From: Phytomonas francai
Taxonomy: Eukaryota; Euglenozoa; Kinetoplastea; Trypanosomatida; Trypanosomatidae
DNA length: 64,000 nt
Assembly: GCA_001766655.1 (NCBI GenBank)
Contig: MJCC01000003.1
Location: 714,212 to 778,211, forward strand
Reading direction: 5' to 3'
Positions within the stretch are counted from its first letter, which is position 1. Every line of letters begins with the position of its first letter. Below the pieces are notes generated by a model. That model saw nothing but the letters and a program-made list of their open reading frames with translations. It was not told where the DNA came from and did no database searches. This document shows positions 26,502 through 36,430 of the stretch, piece after piece. Made by a program: the position numbers and the translations under genes.

Positions 26502-28286
26502 ATGGTTCTAAAGCCTTTTAACGCCAAGTTATCCGGAAGCGTTACAATTCGAAACCATGAAAAGGTAAACCTAGAGACTAATGCTGAGATACACAAAGGT
26601 AAACTAAAAGAAAGCCTTTGCGAAATTGGCTTGCGCGTAGGAATACAAATTCCAGCTGGGCAAGAAGAAGCCGCATACCTTATTGATGAACAGGGTTTGA
26701 TCATTACTTCAAAACTCAAGGATAGAGATGTTTATTATATTTCTGGCGAAAGTTTTCCCGAAACAGGATCATCCAAATTACACGAAGACACGTATAATGC
26801 TTCCTCTCCACCGGATATTCCTGTTGCATGGGCGTTTGACAAACGAGTTTTGCTTCATTGTACAAACGATCACCGCTCCCCAGAAACTCCTCATCGTTTG
26901 AAGCGTGCTTTGGATATGTTAGAGCAGATGGAGCACTCGGATGAAATGCTTCCCCAAGAATTGCTAACAATCTTTGGAAACGGTAGTACTGAATGTCTTT
27001 CTACCAGAAACATTTCTAGATATATTGTCTCACGCCTGGCTTCAAATGAAGAGATTTTGGACTTTCACGACCCCTTTGTCTATTCAAACTTTCTAGAAAC
27101 GGGTAGGCGTTTATGTAACCTACCTACAGACGTATATTGCAATGATCAGACTAGTGAAATCGCCGTTAGACTTTCATCTGCAGCGGTGATCGATGCATGC
27201 ACTTTGGTTCTCGATAATGCACAAAAATTTATGTGTGGAAATTATTGTGCCAAAAGTGATCCACTTCTCGCATTCTGTTTAGTGCGTCCTCCTGGACATC
27301 ACTGCAGAAGAAATAGACCAGCTGGTTTTTGCCTTGTCAATAATGTGGCAATAGCAGCGAAGCAGATTCTTACTAAAAACACGGTATTAGGCCAAAATCC
27401 CAAAATTGCAATTCTTGACCTGGATGTTCATTATGGAGAAGGAACAGCTTCTTTTGTTGACGATTATAATTATGATAGTAGCCAACCTTTTCCGTTACTT
27501 TACCTTTCCCTCCACCGTTTCGATCAAGGTGAGTTTTATCCCCATGAAAAAATGGGCTCGAATGATTTTGTCGGGGCCAAGCACACTGGTAGTATACTAA
27601 ATGTTGCTGTAGACACTAATGCCCATGAGGCTGAGAGTTGTCATAAAGTTATATCGGATTTTTTATTTGAGAAGGCGATGAATGCCATCTTTATAACAAA
27701 ATTAAATGAATTTAATCCAGATTTAGTTATTGTGTCGCTCGGATTTGATGCAGCTTACGGGGATCCCTTGGGTAAAATGGCAGTAGAAGGTGGTTTTTCC
27801 CTCGCTATGAGCATGCTAAAGTACTGGTGCATATATGAGCAAACAGACCCCTTTTCATCAATTTTGTCAACTTTGAATTATCCACCACGAAGACGCAAAC
27901 CTGTCGGTCTCGTAGCTGTTCTAGAGGGTGGCTACAGTCCGGAGGCGGTTTCACAAGGCATTGTGTCCGTTGCGTACGCCTTAACATATCCACCATGGGA
28001 TAGAAGAGTACAGCAGTATTCACGTCTACGAGTACCCAAAACGTGGGGCGATTTACGTAAAAAGCAAGAACGCCGGTTGTATGACTTTGATCTAATCAAA
28101 AAAGAACGTGAAGATATGGAAGATGATGCTGGGTTGTGTGAAAAACCTATTCACCCCCCCTTGTTGGTCAGCGATGATGACACCCTGATGGAAAAACATC
28201 TTGGATGGTGTGAGTTTGTAATTAAAGAAGCAATCCAACACCATCAAGCCGCTCTTGTTCAACAAGAGAAGTCTAGCTTCACTTAA
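26502..28286 (+). CDS. Class II-type histone deacetylase
   Basis: 594 residues from the ATG at 26502; a 20-codon in-frame extension upstream starts with GTG and is rejected. Zn-dependent lysine deacetylase. Seen: RPPGHHC with the catalytic His pair H266/H267; DLDVHYGEGT with zinc ligands D308 and H310; SLGFDA with the third ligand D416; and LEGGY with the transition-state Tyr478. Residues 1-110 form an extra N-terminal region; residues 100-220 contain the usual loop regions with insertions. Trypanosomatids have four such enzymes (DAC1-4), DAC3 and DAC4 being class II; which one this is cannot be fixed without alignment. It is the first gene of the rightward cluster, with AT-rich codon use. 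Confidence 0.93.
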   Translation: MVLKPFNAKLSGSVTIRNHEKVNLETNAEIHKGKLKESLCEIGLRVGIQIPAGQEEAAYLIDEQGLIITSKLKDRDVYYISGESFPETGSSKLHEDTYNASSPPDIPVAWAFDKRVLLHCTNDHRSPETPHRLKRALDMLEQMEHSDEMLPQELLTIFGNGSTECLSTRNISRYIVSRLASNEEILDFHDPFVYSNFLETGRRLCNLPTDVYCNDQTSEIAVRLSSAAVIDACTLVLDNAQKFMCGNYCAKSDPLLAFCLVRPPGHHCRRNRPAGFCLVNNVAIAAKQILTKNTVLGQNPKIAILDLDVHYGEGTASFVDDYNYDSSQPFPLLYLSLHRFDQGEFYPHEKMGSNDFVGAKHTGSILNVAVDTNAHEAESCHKVISDFLFEKAMNAIFITKLNEFNPDLVIVSLGFDAAYGDPLGKMAVEGGFSLAMSMLKYWCIYEQTDPFSSILSTLNYPPRRRKPVGLVAVLEGGYSPEAVSQGIVSVAYALTYPPWDRRVQQYSRLRVPKTWGDLRKKQERRLYDFDLIKKEREDMEDDAGLCEKPIHPPLLVSDDDTLMEKHLGWCEFVIKEAIQHHQAALVQQEKSSFT

Positions 28287-29767
28287 GCACGCTTGCGGCA
28301 AATATTATCTCTTTCACACATTGAATATTTTAGTGTGCATTGGATTATTTTATCTGCATGGATCTTAGCTTAGGTGCTCCTAAATGTTCCCGCCAAAACT
28401 GAGTGCGTTCTTTTCCCAATGCCAGGTTAACGTAGACATCGTCATACATCATTACTAAACGGAAAATAAAGATTGAGAATTTCCAGCTCCCTATCGTTAG
28501 AGGTATGGCCTCATCTGAAAAATTTTGGTATGATTTTCCTTTTGAAACCATTTTTTTCCCACTTTTCGCAATGACATATAGTTGTATTGGGCTTGTATCG
28601 GCTATCTCCAGTCCAGGAAGGGGGTGACATGTTGGCCGCATCATCATACATACAAGTTGAAAAAAAAAGTCTTTCTCTTTCAATATATATACATATATAT
28701 GTATATATTCAGAGCATAAGCATTGTATACTCATGTCTAAATCTAGGAAAGTGTGTCCCTTTTCCTGTTTCATGCTATTTTCAATTTTATGTCCTATTTT
28801 TCTGTTTCACATTATTGCAAATACGAGTTGCTTTAGTCATTTTTTTGAAATTGTAATAGGTAAGTACTAGCGCCTATTTTATCGAAACTGCTTAAGTTGT
28901 TGGAAAAATATTATTTATGTACAAAAAAAATTCCTGTAACTAATACAATGACTTCAAATATAACCAACTGCCTTTGACAAAGGAAGATAGATTTTCATAG
29001 TTTTTTCAGCTGTATAGGAGAAACTACATATATGAATCATGTTATGACAATTGATTTAGATACCAAAACCTCAGTAGCATAGGTGAATCCTTTTTCCTAC
29101 TAGTTTAAACTTACATGCTAGATCCACAGCTATAATGACTTATTTTTAAAAAGATATCTATTATTGAGGAACAGAGTATATATACATAAAGGCAAGAAGC
29201 TATTTTTAATCTGCTTCATCAGATTATTTGCTCTAACAAACTTATTTCGAATATGCACAAGGCGGGACAAACATTGTCTTTAATGCTAATCAAAGTAGAT
29301 GAATTATTTTATTCTACTGGCTGTATCATGCATTCATTCCTAATAGACAGAATGTCATGCATATATACCCATTTATGACCCAGGTAGTCATAAGCTTAAA
29401 CTAGAAGATATATTAAATATAAACTCCTTATACTTCATATCTGTCTGAATAGATTAGTATTCATTTTTAACTCTGTACACGTAAAAATTCATGTTCCCTT
29501 TCTATTAGAACAATATATAAGCTAAACACCTGTATCATTTATCTAATCCAAGCGCTGCTTTGTTACATCAAAGCTTTAAGCACTTTTTTATTTAATTAGC
29601 CTTTGTTTTTCCCACACAATAATTTACAAAAGAGTTATCTCAATTAGGGTGTAGGAAGAACATCAGTTTGAAATTCAGTATTGGGGCGAAGACTATAATA
29701 GAATATATATTGCTTCATCCTAAAACGAAAGTAATTCTTCATTCAGAAAAAGTAAGACACTTTTGAT
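28287..29767. other. Long AT-rich spacer after HDAC
   Basis: 1.48 kb without a rightward gene. Contains a TATATA/CATATA run at about 28685-28707 and a possible antisense frame at 28345-28773. The rest (28860-29767) is AT-rich with nothing recognised. Confidence 0.5.
28345..28773 (-). CDS. Possible antisense ORF, 142 codons, unrecognised
   Basis: An ATG-started frame on the strand opposite to the surrounding cluster, ending 58 bases after the HDAC stop. Its C-terminal 90 residues look protein-like (for example SPIQLYVIAKSGKK and YDDVYVNLALGKERTQFW), but the first 35 residues overlap a TATA repeat and are low complexity. Genes opposing a kinetoplastid polycistron are rare. It could be a decayed or recently inserted gene, or chance. 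No family is recognised. Confidence 0.25.
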   Translation of the reverse strand: MKQEKGHTFLDLDMSIQCLCSEYIHIYVYILKEKDFFFQLVCMMMRPTCHPLPGLEIADTSPIQLYVIAKSGKKMVSKGKSYQNFSDEAIPLTIGSWKFSIFIFRLVMMYDDVYVNLALGKERTQFWREHLGAPKLRSMQIK

Positions 29768-30715
29768 ATGAGTGAAAACGATCAAGCCCTTGAAATAAGG
29801 CGCCTCTTAGATTCTCAGGCTAAGAGGGTCGACCCTTTCGCAATATTGAAGATTGACATTGAGACGTGCGAAGTTTCTGATGTAAACAAAGCCTATCGTT
29901 CCATCGCCTTGCAACTCCATCCAGACAAATGCAAGCTGCCATATGCCGCCGAGGCCTTTCGTATCGCAGAAAAAGCGCACAAGTTGTTAAGCCAGGAGGT
30001 CGCTTTGAACCACCTTAAGCGGGCTCACATGAGGCGAAAGGAGCTGCACTCTGAAACGACATCGTCCTCTCTTCCGAATGTTGCTACAGAGCAAAAGCCA
30101 AACCTTGTCCCATCATCAGTAGCATCAAAGATTCAATTTGGAAAGCTTTCAAAACTCGCCTCTTTGGAGATTTCTACGGACGATCAAAAGGCAGCTGAGA
30201 TTGACCGTTTGCTGCGATGCAAACCGACCGATTACTTTATAATCCTGGATCTGGACCCAGAGAAATGCGAAGTTAGTGATGTGGATAGACGCTATCGCCG
30301 CATGGCGCAAGCGCTACACCCTGACAAATGCCAATTACCGCGTGTTTCTGACGCATTTAATTTGTTTGAAAAAGCACACAAAGAACTGAATGATGATAGG
30401 AAGCTCAGGCGATTTAAAATGTCCTTTTTGCAGCAGCAAAAACGTGAAGCGGCGCTGCACGAGGATATGGAGCGGGCTGGCCATAGGCGAGAACAGCAGC
30501 GGCAAGCGGACCCTTCAAGTGGACTAACTGCTGAAGAGCGGCTTGAGTTGCGTAAGCGAGAAGCTCTAAGAGAGCAACAAATGGAAGCAATTCGACTTGC
30601 TGATGAGGCTGCCCGAAAAAAAAAGAGAACAGAGGAAAAAGAAATTGAAATGCGAGAGCTTGCCGTAGAACTGGAGAGACAGCGGAAGGAGTGGCGAGAT
30701 TTACAGATTTTTTAG
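29768..30715 (+). CDS. Tandem J-domain (DnaJ-like) protein
   Basis: 315 residues from the ATG at 29768. J-domains stimulate Hsp70 ATPase. Two J-like domains are visible: residues about 9-90 with HPD at 51-53 (VNKAYRSIALQLHPDKCKLP) and residues about 143-225 with HPD at 184-186 (VDRRYRRMAQALHPDKCQLP). They share ETCEVSDV/EKCEVSDV, HPDKC and AEKAHK/FEKAHK, so they arose by internal duplication about 133 residues apart. The C-terminal third (230-315) is a charged coiled coil rich in Glu, Arg and Lys. The second J-domain region (KPTDYFIILDLDPE) resembles DNAJC8/SPF31-type splicing-associated J proteins; that link is tentative. Confidence 0.88.
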   Translation: MSENDQALEIRRLLDSQAKRVDPFAILKIDIETCEVSDVNKAYRSIALQLHPDKCKLPYAAEAFRIAEKAHKLLSQEVALNHLKRAHMRRKELHSETTSSSLPNVATEQKPNLVPSSVASKIQFGKLSKLASLEISTDDQKAAEIDRLLRCKPTDYFIILDLDPEKCEVSDVDRRYRRMAQALHPDKCQLPRVSDAFNLFEKAHKELNDDRKLRRFKMSFLQQQKREAALHEDMERAGHRREQQRQADPSSGLTAEERLELRKREALREQQMEAIRLADEAARKKKRTEEKEIEMRELAVELERQRKEWRDLQIF

Positions 30716-31340
30716 ATCCGATCATTTTTTTAGTGAAGTTACTCATTTAAATGCCTTTGTATCCCGAAGGTTTTATTAATGCATTGCAATATCACGCATT
30801 TTTCCTAAATTGTTGTTTCCCTCTTCTTTTCTCTGATACTTAACCTTGGGTTAAAGAAGTTTTTCAAATAGAACATTTAGTAATATTATCATTACCTTTA
30901 CCATTAGGCCGGTCTTGTTTTCCATTCTCTAACTTCGGAGTTCGTTAATACGAGTAAGCTGGCATATAGTAAATAGATAGTTATCAATATAGTTTATTGC
31001 ATTTCCATAGAAGGACTCTGTTCTTTCTTCATACTTTTCATGCGCTTGCGGTGGCAAAAAGAACGCTAAATTTCATAGTTCTAGGACACGATACAAACTA
31101 AAGGTGTCATTGGTAAAATATTTATTAATATATTTCTATTGAATTTTTGGGAAGGTACTGTTACTTTTATAGTTCTACGCGTCTTCATTTAGTAACTTTA
31201 AATTACAGAAGACGCTTTTTTTTTTAGGGCACCTTTCGATACGAAAGCAGTATAAAAGAGAGAAAATTATTTATTTGATGTGATATTTTCTATAATTTTC
31301 CCCCCTTTTTGAACTTTAAATGCTGGTGGCCTCATAAAAA
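30716..31340. other. Spacer with probable trans-splice acceptor
   Basis: AT-rich. A T-run (31218-31226) followed by AG, about 114 nt before the next ATG, is a candidate acceptor. No gene is seen. Confidence 0.4.
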
Positions 31341-33296
31341 ATGGGACTGAACATGCGTGTTAGCTTATTCATGCGGCGACTTCATCGTTACCATGTAGCT
31401 TTCTTGGCTTCACCTGACAGCATTTGCATCACCAAGCCCCCTTTTTGTCGCTTACTTTCCACTATAACTAAACCTCATACCGACACCCTTCTGGATTCAT
31501 CAGATGCTTCCACTGGAGGCAACCAAGCTATTTCTGTCGACAGAAACAACAAAAATGACAGAAGCTTGGAAGATGATGAAAAAGAAAGTAAAGCAACGCA
31601 AACAGATCACGCAGCTGGCAAAAAGAGTGTATCATTACAAAAGAAGGACACACCTTCTGAGTACCCCAGAAAAAGTAATCCTGAGGTGCATATGGAAGAG
31701 ATGATCCAAGTGGCTACTGAGCAGTTACGAGCTGCTCTTCAAGCGTGGTCAGTAGCAGAAAAGGCCAAGGCGGCTGCCAAATTTGATATGAGGAAGGAGC
31801 CATCCCCACTTCAGAGCCCGAAACTTGCTGCAGGGAACGCTACAAATATTTCACGTATTCTCCCCATCAACGTGCAACCTCCTCCTGAAGGGCGATCTGC
31901 GGAGACAGCTAAAACTGTCACGGATGTGAGTGCAAAAGGCCTTGCTTCCGGCGAAACTCAGGTACTCGAGGCGATGCTCGATTCAAAACAGCAGTCGCCT
32001 TCGCTGCCTTCGGATGCTTGGATTCGAAATAAGCGGTCACAATTTTGGGAGATTGTTTTCTCTGTACCTTCACCTTCGGTAGCCTCGAACTCTGTGGGGG
32101 GAAATTCACCCTTTTCTTCCTCGACGCTGACCGAGGTTCTCTCACAAACGAATAGGCCTTTGCCGGCAAAGGATGCTGCCGCCACAGGAGACCTGCGTCA
32201 AGATGAGCGAGGTGCCCTGACTTCGCCCATCCTGCCGGATAAACGCTTTAGTGAGGTGAGGGGGAATTCGAATAATGTAGATTTAGGTGATGCAGGGGCC
32301 CATCTGACCATCCCACCGGCTTCGCCGGGGAGGGAAAGCGGTTTACAGTCTTCCGATACAGCCTCTCAAGGCCCGTCAGAAGCGGCACACGGTACCCATC
32401 CCACTATGTCAAAGCTTCCATACATTCGAAATAAACACAAGAAGGACGTAGCACTCCGTTTAGCAGAGCTGCTTAATTGTGACCCCCGTTTAGGCTATAC
32501 CATTCTTGAGAGGCTTTCGGAGGATAACTTGCGTCTGCTCTTGGTCATGGGGACCGCGAATGAGTACTACGGCAAAGATAGCTATAATATCGTCAAGCAG
32601 GTTAAGGCCGCAGACAAAGACTGCGATAGCGCCATTTCCGCCAAGGAGTATGAAGAGTGGGCTTTGAACTCGTGGAGGCATCGGCGGCATCATCCGTCTG
32701 GCGACACTATGGCGGTGGACCAGCGCACACCAAGCGTCCAAGAGGATCTCGAGTCACGATCACAACCTGATATTTCTACTAAAAGCGGTGAAGTTTCCCT
32801 GGCTAGCGTCCAGAAAAATGCGCCGCAAAGCGACCCTGGGTATATCCCCTGGTCGCTCTATTTGCGTCTAATGTTTAATTTTTCTCTGCCTTTTATGGCT
32901 TTTGGCTTTATAGACAACGCAACCTTAATTATCGCGAGTGATACGGTCGATCGCTCTTTATCCGAGACGCTGGGTTTCACTGGCTTGGCGGCAGCAGGCG
33001 TAGGGGGCATCATCAGCGGCGTTGCAGGCATTCAGGTTCACGGCCTAGCAGAACGTTGGACTCGGATCACGCCACCAATGCTTACCAAATCGCAATCTAA
33101 TAGCCGAAGTTACGAGCGTTCAACAAATATTGGAAACACATTTGGGATAATCACCGGCCTAGTGATCGGTATGTTACCATTATTATTTATTCGAGGCGAT
33201 AAGGACAACGAAGCCGAAGACAACAACCGGTTGAGAAGGGAGGAGGAGCGGATTCAGATGGCAAGACGGAATTTAAACGAAGAGGCGCATGCTTGA
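31341..33296 (+). CDS. TMEM65-like mitochondrial membrane protein with EF-hand
   Basis: 651 residues from the ATG at 31341. Residues 1-45 (MGLNMRVSLFMRRLHRYHVA ...) resemble a mitochondrial presequence. Residues 45-355 are Ser/Pro/Lys-rich and probably disordered. An EF-hand loop DKDCDSAISAKE lies at 425-436, with flanking helices (YNIVKQVKAA and YEEWALNSW). Residues about 495-620 hold the TMEM65 domain: PWSLYLRLMFNFSLPFMAFGFIDN, then TLIIASDTVD, a Gly/Ala-rich helix (GLAAAGVGGIISGVAGIQVHGL) and a last hydrophobic helix (FGIITGLVIGMLPLLFI). Animal TMEM65 is a mitochondrial inner-membrane protein implicated in Na+/Ca2+ exchange. The added EF-hand suggests Ca2+ sensing on the same chain; this is inference. 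Confidence 0.82.
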   Translation: MGLNMRVSLFMRRLHRYHVAFLASPDSICITKPPFCRLLSTITKPHTDTLLDSSDASTGGNQAISVDRNNKNDRSLEDDEKESKATQTDHAAGKKSVSLQKKDTPSEYPRKSNPEVHMEEMIQVATEQLRAALQAWSVAEKAKAAAKFDMRKEPSPLQSPKLAAGNATNISRILPINVQPPPEGRSAETAKTVTDVSAKGLASGETQVLEAMLDSKQQSPSLPSDAWIRNKRSQFWEIVFSVPSPSVASNSVGGNSPFSSSTLTEVLSQTNRPLPAKDAAATGDLRQDERGALTSPILPDKRFSEVRGNSNNVDLGDAGAHLTIPPASPGRESGLQSSDTASQGPSEAAHGTHPTMSKLPYIRNKHKKDVALRLAELLNCDPRLGYTILERLSEDNLRLLLVMGTANEYYGKDSYNIVKQVKAADKDCDSAISAKEYEEWALNSWRHRRHHPSGDTMAVDQRTPSVQEDLESRSQPDISTKSGEVSLASVQKNAPQSDPGYIPWSLYLRLMFNFSLPFMAFGFIDNATLIIASDTVDRSLSETLGFTGLAAAGVGGIISGVAGIQVHGLAERWTRITPPMLTKSQSNSRSYERSTNIGNTFGIITGLVIGMLPLLFIRGDKDNEAEDNNRLRREEERIQMARRNLNEEAHA

Positions 33297-33908
33297 TTTA
33301 AACTATAAAGGGGGGGGGGGGGGGGCACGCAGCTCAAGCCCTTCATAGCAAAAGAGCAATGAGTGGTAAGGCATTAACTATGACAGAGTTTCTGCCCTGC
33401 TCTCATTGCATACATAGCATTCCCTTTCTTGATAGGAATTGTGCACCATGCGTTTCAACATATTTTCTCTCTTTTTTTTTGTCTTTCTTCAACTACAAAG
33501 GTGCTTGTTAACTCCCCTCGGACTCGAATTATCGGGTTTTAGATGTAATAGTGTCATTATTTGCCTATTTGAGGTGTAAAGGTAATTTTCAAGTACCAAT
33601 GATTTGTTTATAATAATGTGAATTTTTCTGACGATCGACAGACATCAATGATATTTGATGGGATAGCAATAAACATAATGCTTTTCAAGGAGCTAAAGGC
33701 TGTGGATTCCTATCATTTGTGGAGATTTAAATGTTTTCAGTTCATTATCCCAATCTTGTCATCTTACATTGGAAATGTTTTCTTTTACAACCCATTGTTT
33801 AAAATTCAGAAATCTATATGTATTGTAAGGCTGCCTAAATCAGGAATTTCGATAAATTTATTTTTATCATCCAAGTTATCCTTTGTATACCACACGAAAT
33901 AAGAAACT
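33297..33908. other. Spacer with 16-G run
   Basis: A run of 16 G lies at 33310-33325, just after the TMEM65-like stop. A 94-codon frame at 33618-33902 begins with GTG and is AT-rich; rejected. Confidence 0.5.
33310..33325 (+). repeat. Homopolymer run of 16 G
   Basis: Sixteen consecutive G on the + strand in a spacer inside the rightward cluster. It could form a G-quadruplex or mark an internal transcription start; its true length may be misassembled. Confidence 0.9.
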
Positions 33909-35552
33909 ATGGAAAGTGCGTATCTCAAGTGTCATGTTGGCCCCATTCTTGCTAAGGCCATTGCCGATACTGTGGTGGCACAGCCCAGTAATCCACAAGA
34001 GTATCTTGCGCTTTACCTTCTTCACTATTTGAATGTGGAGGAACATCGTAAGGCTGAGGATCGTCGCATTCGAAAGGCGATCGAGATTCGCGAGGAGTGC
34101 GCGCAGTACCGTGCCCAGAAGGAGAAAACCGCGGCGGAGACAATTCGACGGGGTATCGCACACTTCAGGGAACGCCTGCAGAACAAGAAGAAGCAGGAGG
34201 AAGAGCTAATGGAAATCTACGAAGAGGCATGTAGCGAGGCAGAGGAAATTCTGGAGCAAGAGGATAACCGCCGTATGCAGGGTGAAGGCGTCGAACCTAA
34301 TGCAAGGGCAACGACCGATGCCACAGCCGAGGATAACCCCGAAGAGCGTATCACACGCTTGCAGTTTGAGCGCCGAAAGGAACGACTGGATGAGGCCAGA
34401 AGCAACTTTTACATCGCTCAACGCTTCATTTTGTACCTTCAGAAGACACACCTTGGCCAGCTCAAGACTGCCCTGTTGGATTCAGAGGAACATATCCGTG
34501 TGGCACAGGCGGAGCTGGAGTCTCTTAAGGACCTTGAACAACAAACCGAAGACGAGATATCCTCTGATGCGAAACCACTCCCGTCTGCGCAAGATGCGAT
34601 TGGAAATGGTAGGATGTCCGCAATAGCCGCGGAGCTCACTGCGCGCCTTCGTGTGCAGCGCACACACAAACGAATTGCCGTCAGCCACGTGCTTTACCGC
34701 GTCCTCCGCTGCTTTTGTTATCTTTTGTTTAATTCTACACCAAGGGCCACAGATACCCCGGCCAAGGTTGCTGCCTTGATAAAGCCCGCGGTCATGGTAC
34801 AGCTCCTGCGCGCTTTCAACCCCGTTGCGACCTACGACAAGAATCAGCCACTAAAACTCGAGAAGATCTCGCCGCATCTCAAAAATGAGGATGAAGAGCA
34901 AACTGAGGGGGCTGAGAAGGCCGAAGAGGCCGTCGAGCCATTCCCTATCCCACAGGTCAAAACACGACAAATTCGACGTGTGCAGCGAATCATGCGCAGT
35001 TGCTTGTGCGATGCGGAATACATTTGCAATGCGGATCCGGCGGATTGCTTTGATGATGATACTCTTGAGGAGGAGGCGCTCCTAGCAGATGTAGTCGCCA
35101 AATCCGAGGCCGCAAAAGCGCGGCAGAAGGAAATTGAGGAGACCGTAGAGGCTCAAACGAAGGAGCGCGGCGGCATTGTGCTTTATGCATTTCTTCGTTT
35201 CGTGCGAGCAGCAGCGGACTACCGCGCAGCGCGAGATGCCTGGATCGCGTCGCTGCACGAGTTATCTCTTCCGGTTCCCGAAACGGAGGAAATACCCGAG
35301 GAAGACGACCCGGAGGACGATGAAACCGTACGACAGGACGATGAGGAGCCTTTGAATGACGATGGCGAAGTCGATTATGGCGAAATCAACCGTGTGCAGG
35401 CAAGGATTGGTGTCGATGAGGATGAGGCCTTGGTGAGGATATGGGAAGCTAGGGATAACCGTCAGCAGGGGATGTTGCAGGATCTTGTGCAGGTAGTCGC
35501 TAAGGCAACTTATGATGAGGATGAGGAAGACGAGAAGGATTATACCGAGTAG
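33909..35552 (+). CDS. Dpy-30-domain coiled-coil protein, probably axonemal
   Basis: 547 residues from the ATG at 33909. Residues 1-45 form a Dpy-30 motif (YLKCHVGPILAKAIADTVV, then NPQEYLALYLLHYL), a dimerising helix pair found in radial-spoke and other ciliary proteins and in the COMPASS subunit Dpy-30. The remainder is long acidic coiled coil (about 50-170 and 185-300) with an ordered-looking helical part at about 215-300 and 320-420, and an acidic tail (EDDPEDDETVRQDDEEPLNDD; TYDEDEEDEKDYTE). In a flagellate a radial-spoke or spoke-associated role is most likely, but a docking role for an A-kinase-type anchor is also possible. Confidence 0.8.
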   Translation: MESAYLKCHVGPILAKAIADTVVAQPSNPQEYLALYLLHYLNVEEHRKAEDRRIRKAIEIREECAQYRAQKEKTAAETIRRGIAHFRERLQNKKKQEEELMEIYEEACSEAEEILEQEDNRRMQGEGVEPNARATTDATAEDNPEERITRLQFERRKERLDEARSNFYIAQRFILYLQKTHLGQLKTALLDSEEHIRVAQAELESLKDLEQQTEDEISSDAKPLPSAQDAIGNGRMSAIAAELTARLRVQRTHKRIAVSHVLYRVLRCFCYLLFNSTPRATDTPAKVAALIKPAVMVQLLRAFNPVATYDKNQPLKLEKISPHLKNEDEEQTEGAEKAEEAVEPFPIPQVKTRQIRRVQRIMRSCLCDAEYICNADPADCFDDDTLEEEALLADVVAKSEAAKARQKEIEETVEAQTKERGGIVLYAFLRFVRAAADYRAARDAWIASLHELSLPVPETEEIPEEDDPEDDETVRQDDEEPLNDDGEVDYGEINRVQARIGVDEDEALVRIWEARDNRQQGMLQDLVQVVAKATYDEDEEDEKDYTE

Positions 35553-35998
35553 GTGAATTCACAGTTTAGTCGTGTCGAGAGCACAAATCATAGAAGGGGA
35601 AAGAAGCGATTCTGCTACTTTGCCTATTCATTATTTTACGCCCTCAAATGGTTTCGATACGCTCTACATGATGAAGCGTCGGCAACATTATGCTGCAGAC
35701 CTATCTTTATACATATATTCTCGCGAAAGGGAAGAAACACTTGGTATGGTATAGATGTACACTTTAGCAGATTTTCCCAGTTTTGGATGCTTATGTAACA
35801 TTTTTTAAGAAAAGTACTCCATCAATGTTATTTTTGTGGATGGTAATAGGAATGATTTGCATGGATTTCTTTTTTGCTTTCTTTCACATGCTCAGATACT
35901 AAAATTTTGCAATCCATTTCTCCCTCTATTATTGCCTTTCCGCACTGGTTGCAGCTCTTTTTTTACTGGAAAAGGAGGGGTACGGAAGGAGGAAAATA
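35553..35998. other. Spacer
   Basis: Contains pyrimidine-rich tracts upstream of the next gene (about 35865-35965). No gene is seen. Confidence 0.4.
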
Positions 35999-36430
35999 AT
36001 GTTTTCTTTCACTTTACAAAAAAAACTTTTAAATCATGTTGTAGGCGCTGGTTCGACCGGTTGGGCCCCACGCAGTGCAAAGCATGCTCAGCGGTACACA
36101 AAAGAGGCTCTGCAACGCAGCCGCCAACGGTATCACATCCAAAAGGAGAACGAGCGTATTCGGCAATCGGTTAACTTGGAATATATTGAACAGAAAAGGA
36201 TGCAGGGTAAGAGCCGGAAAGTCTTCGCTACCACCGCCTATGGACTCATTCATAAGGTTAGTAAAGGCAGAAATCGGAATGATAGTCAGCACTTCTACCG
36301 CCCACAGGATCGGGCTGAGGATATGGCAACCGCACGGCACTTTTTAATGCTTGAGGAAGCGAAGCGGAAAGAGATGAAGCGTGGTCGCACACAAAGGTTG
36401 GAGATGTTTCGAAGCATGAAACATCGTTGA
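35999..36430 (+). CDS. Small basic protein, probably mitochondrial, unrecognised
   Basis: 143 residues from the ATG at 35999. The N-terminus MFSFTLQKKLLNHVVGAG is amphipathic and acid-free. The whole protein is strongly basic and Gln/Arg-rich (for example RYTKEALQRSRQRYHIQKE, ARHFLMLEEAKRKEMKRGR). No domain is recognised. Size, charge and presequence would suit a mitoribosomal protein or RNA-associated factor; this is inference only. Confidence 0.7.
   Translation: MFSFTLQKKLLNHVVGAGSTGWAPRSAKHAQRYTKEALQRSRQRYHIQKENERIRQSVNLEYIEQKRMQGKSRKVFATTAYGLIHKVSKGRNRNDSQHFYRPQDRAEDMATARHFLMLEEAKRKEMKRGRTQRLEMFRSMKHR

Noticed and set aside
33618..33902. 94-codon frame before the Dpy-30 gene
   Set aside because: Starts with GTG, AT-rich, no domain; probably UTR.
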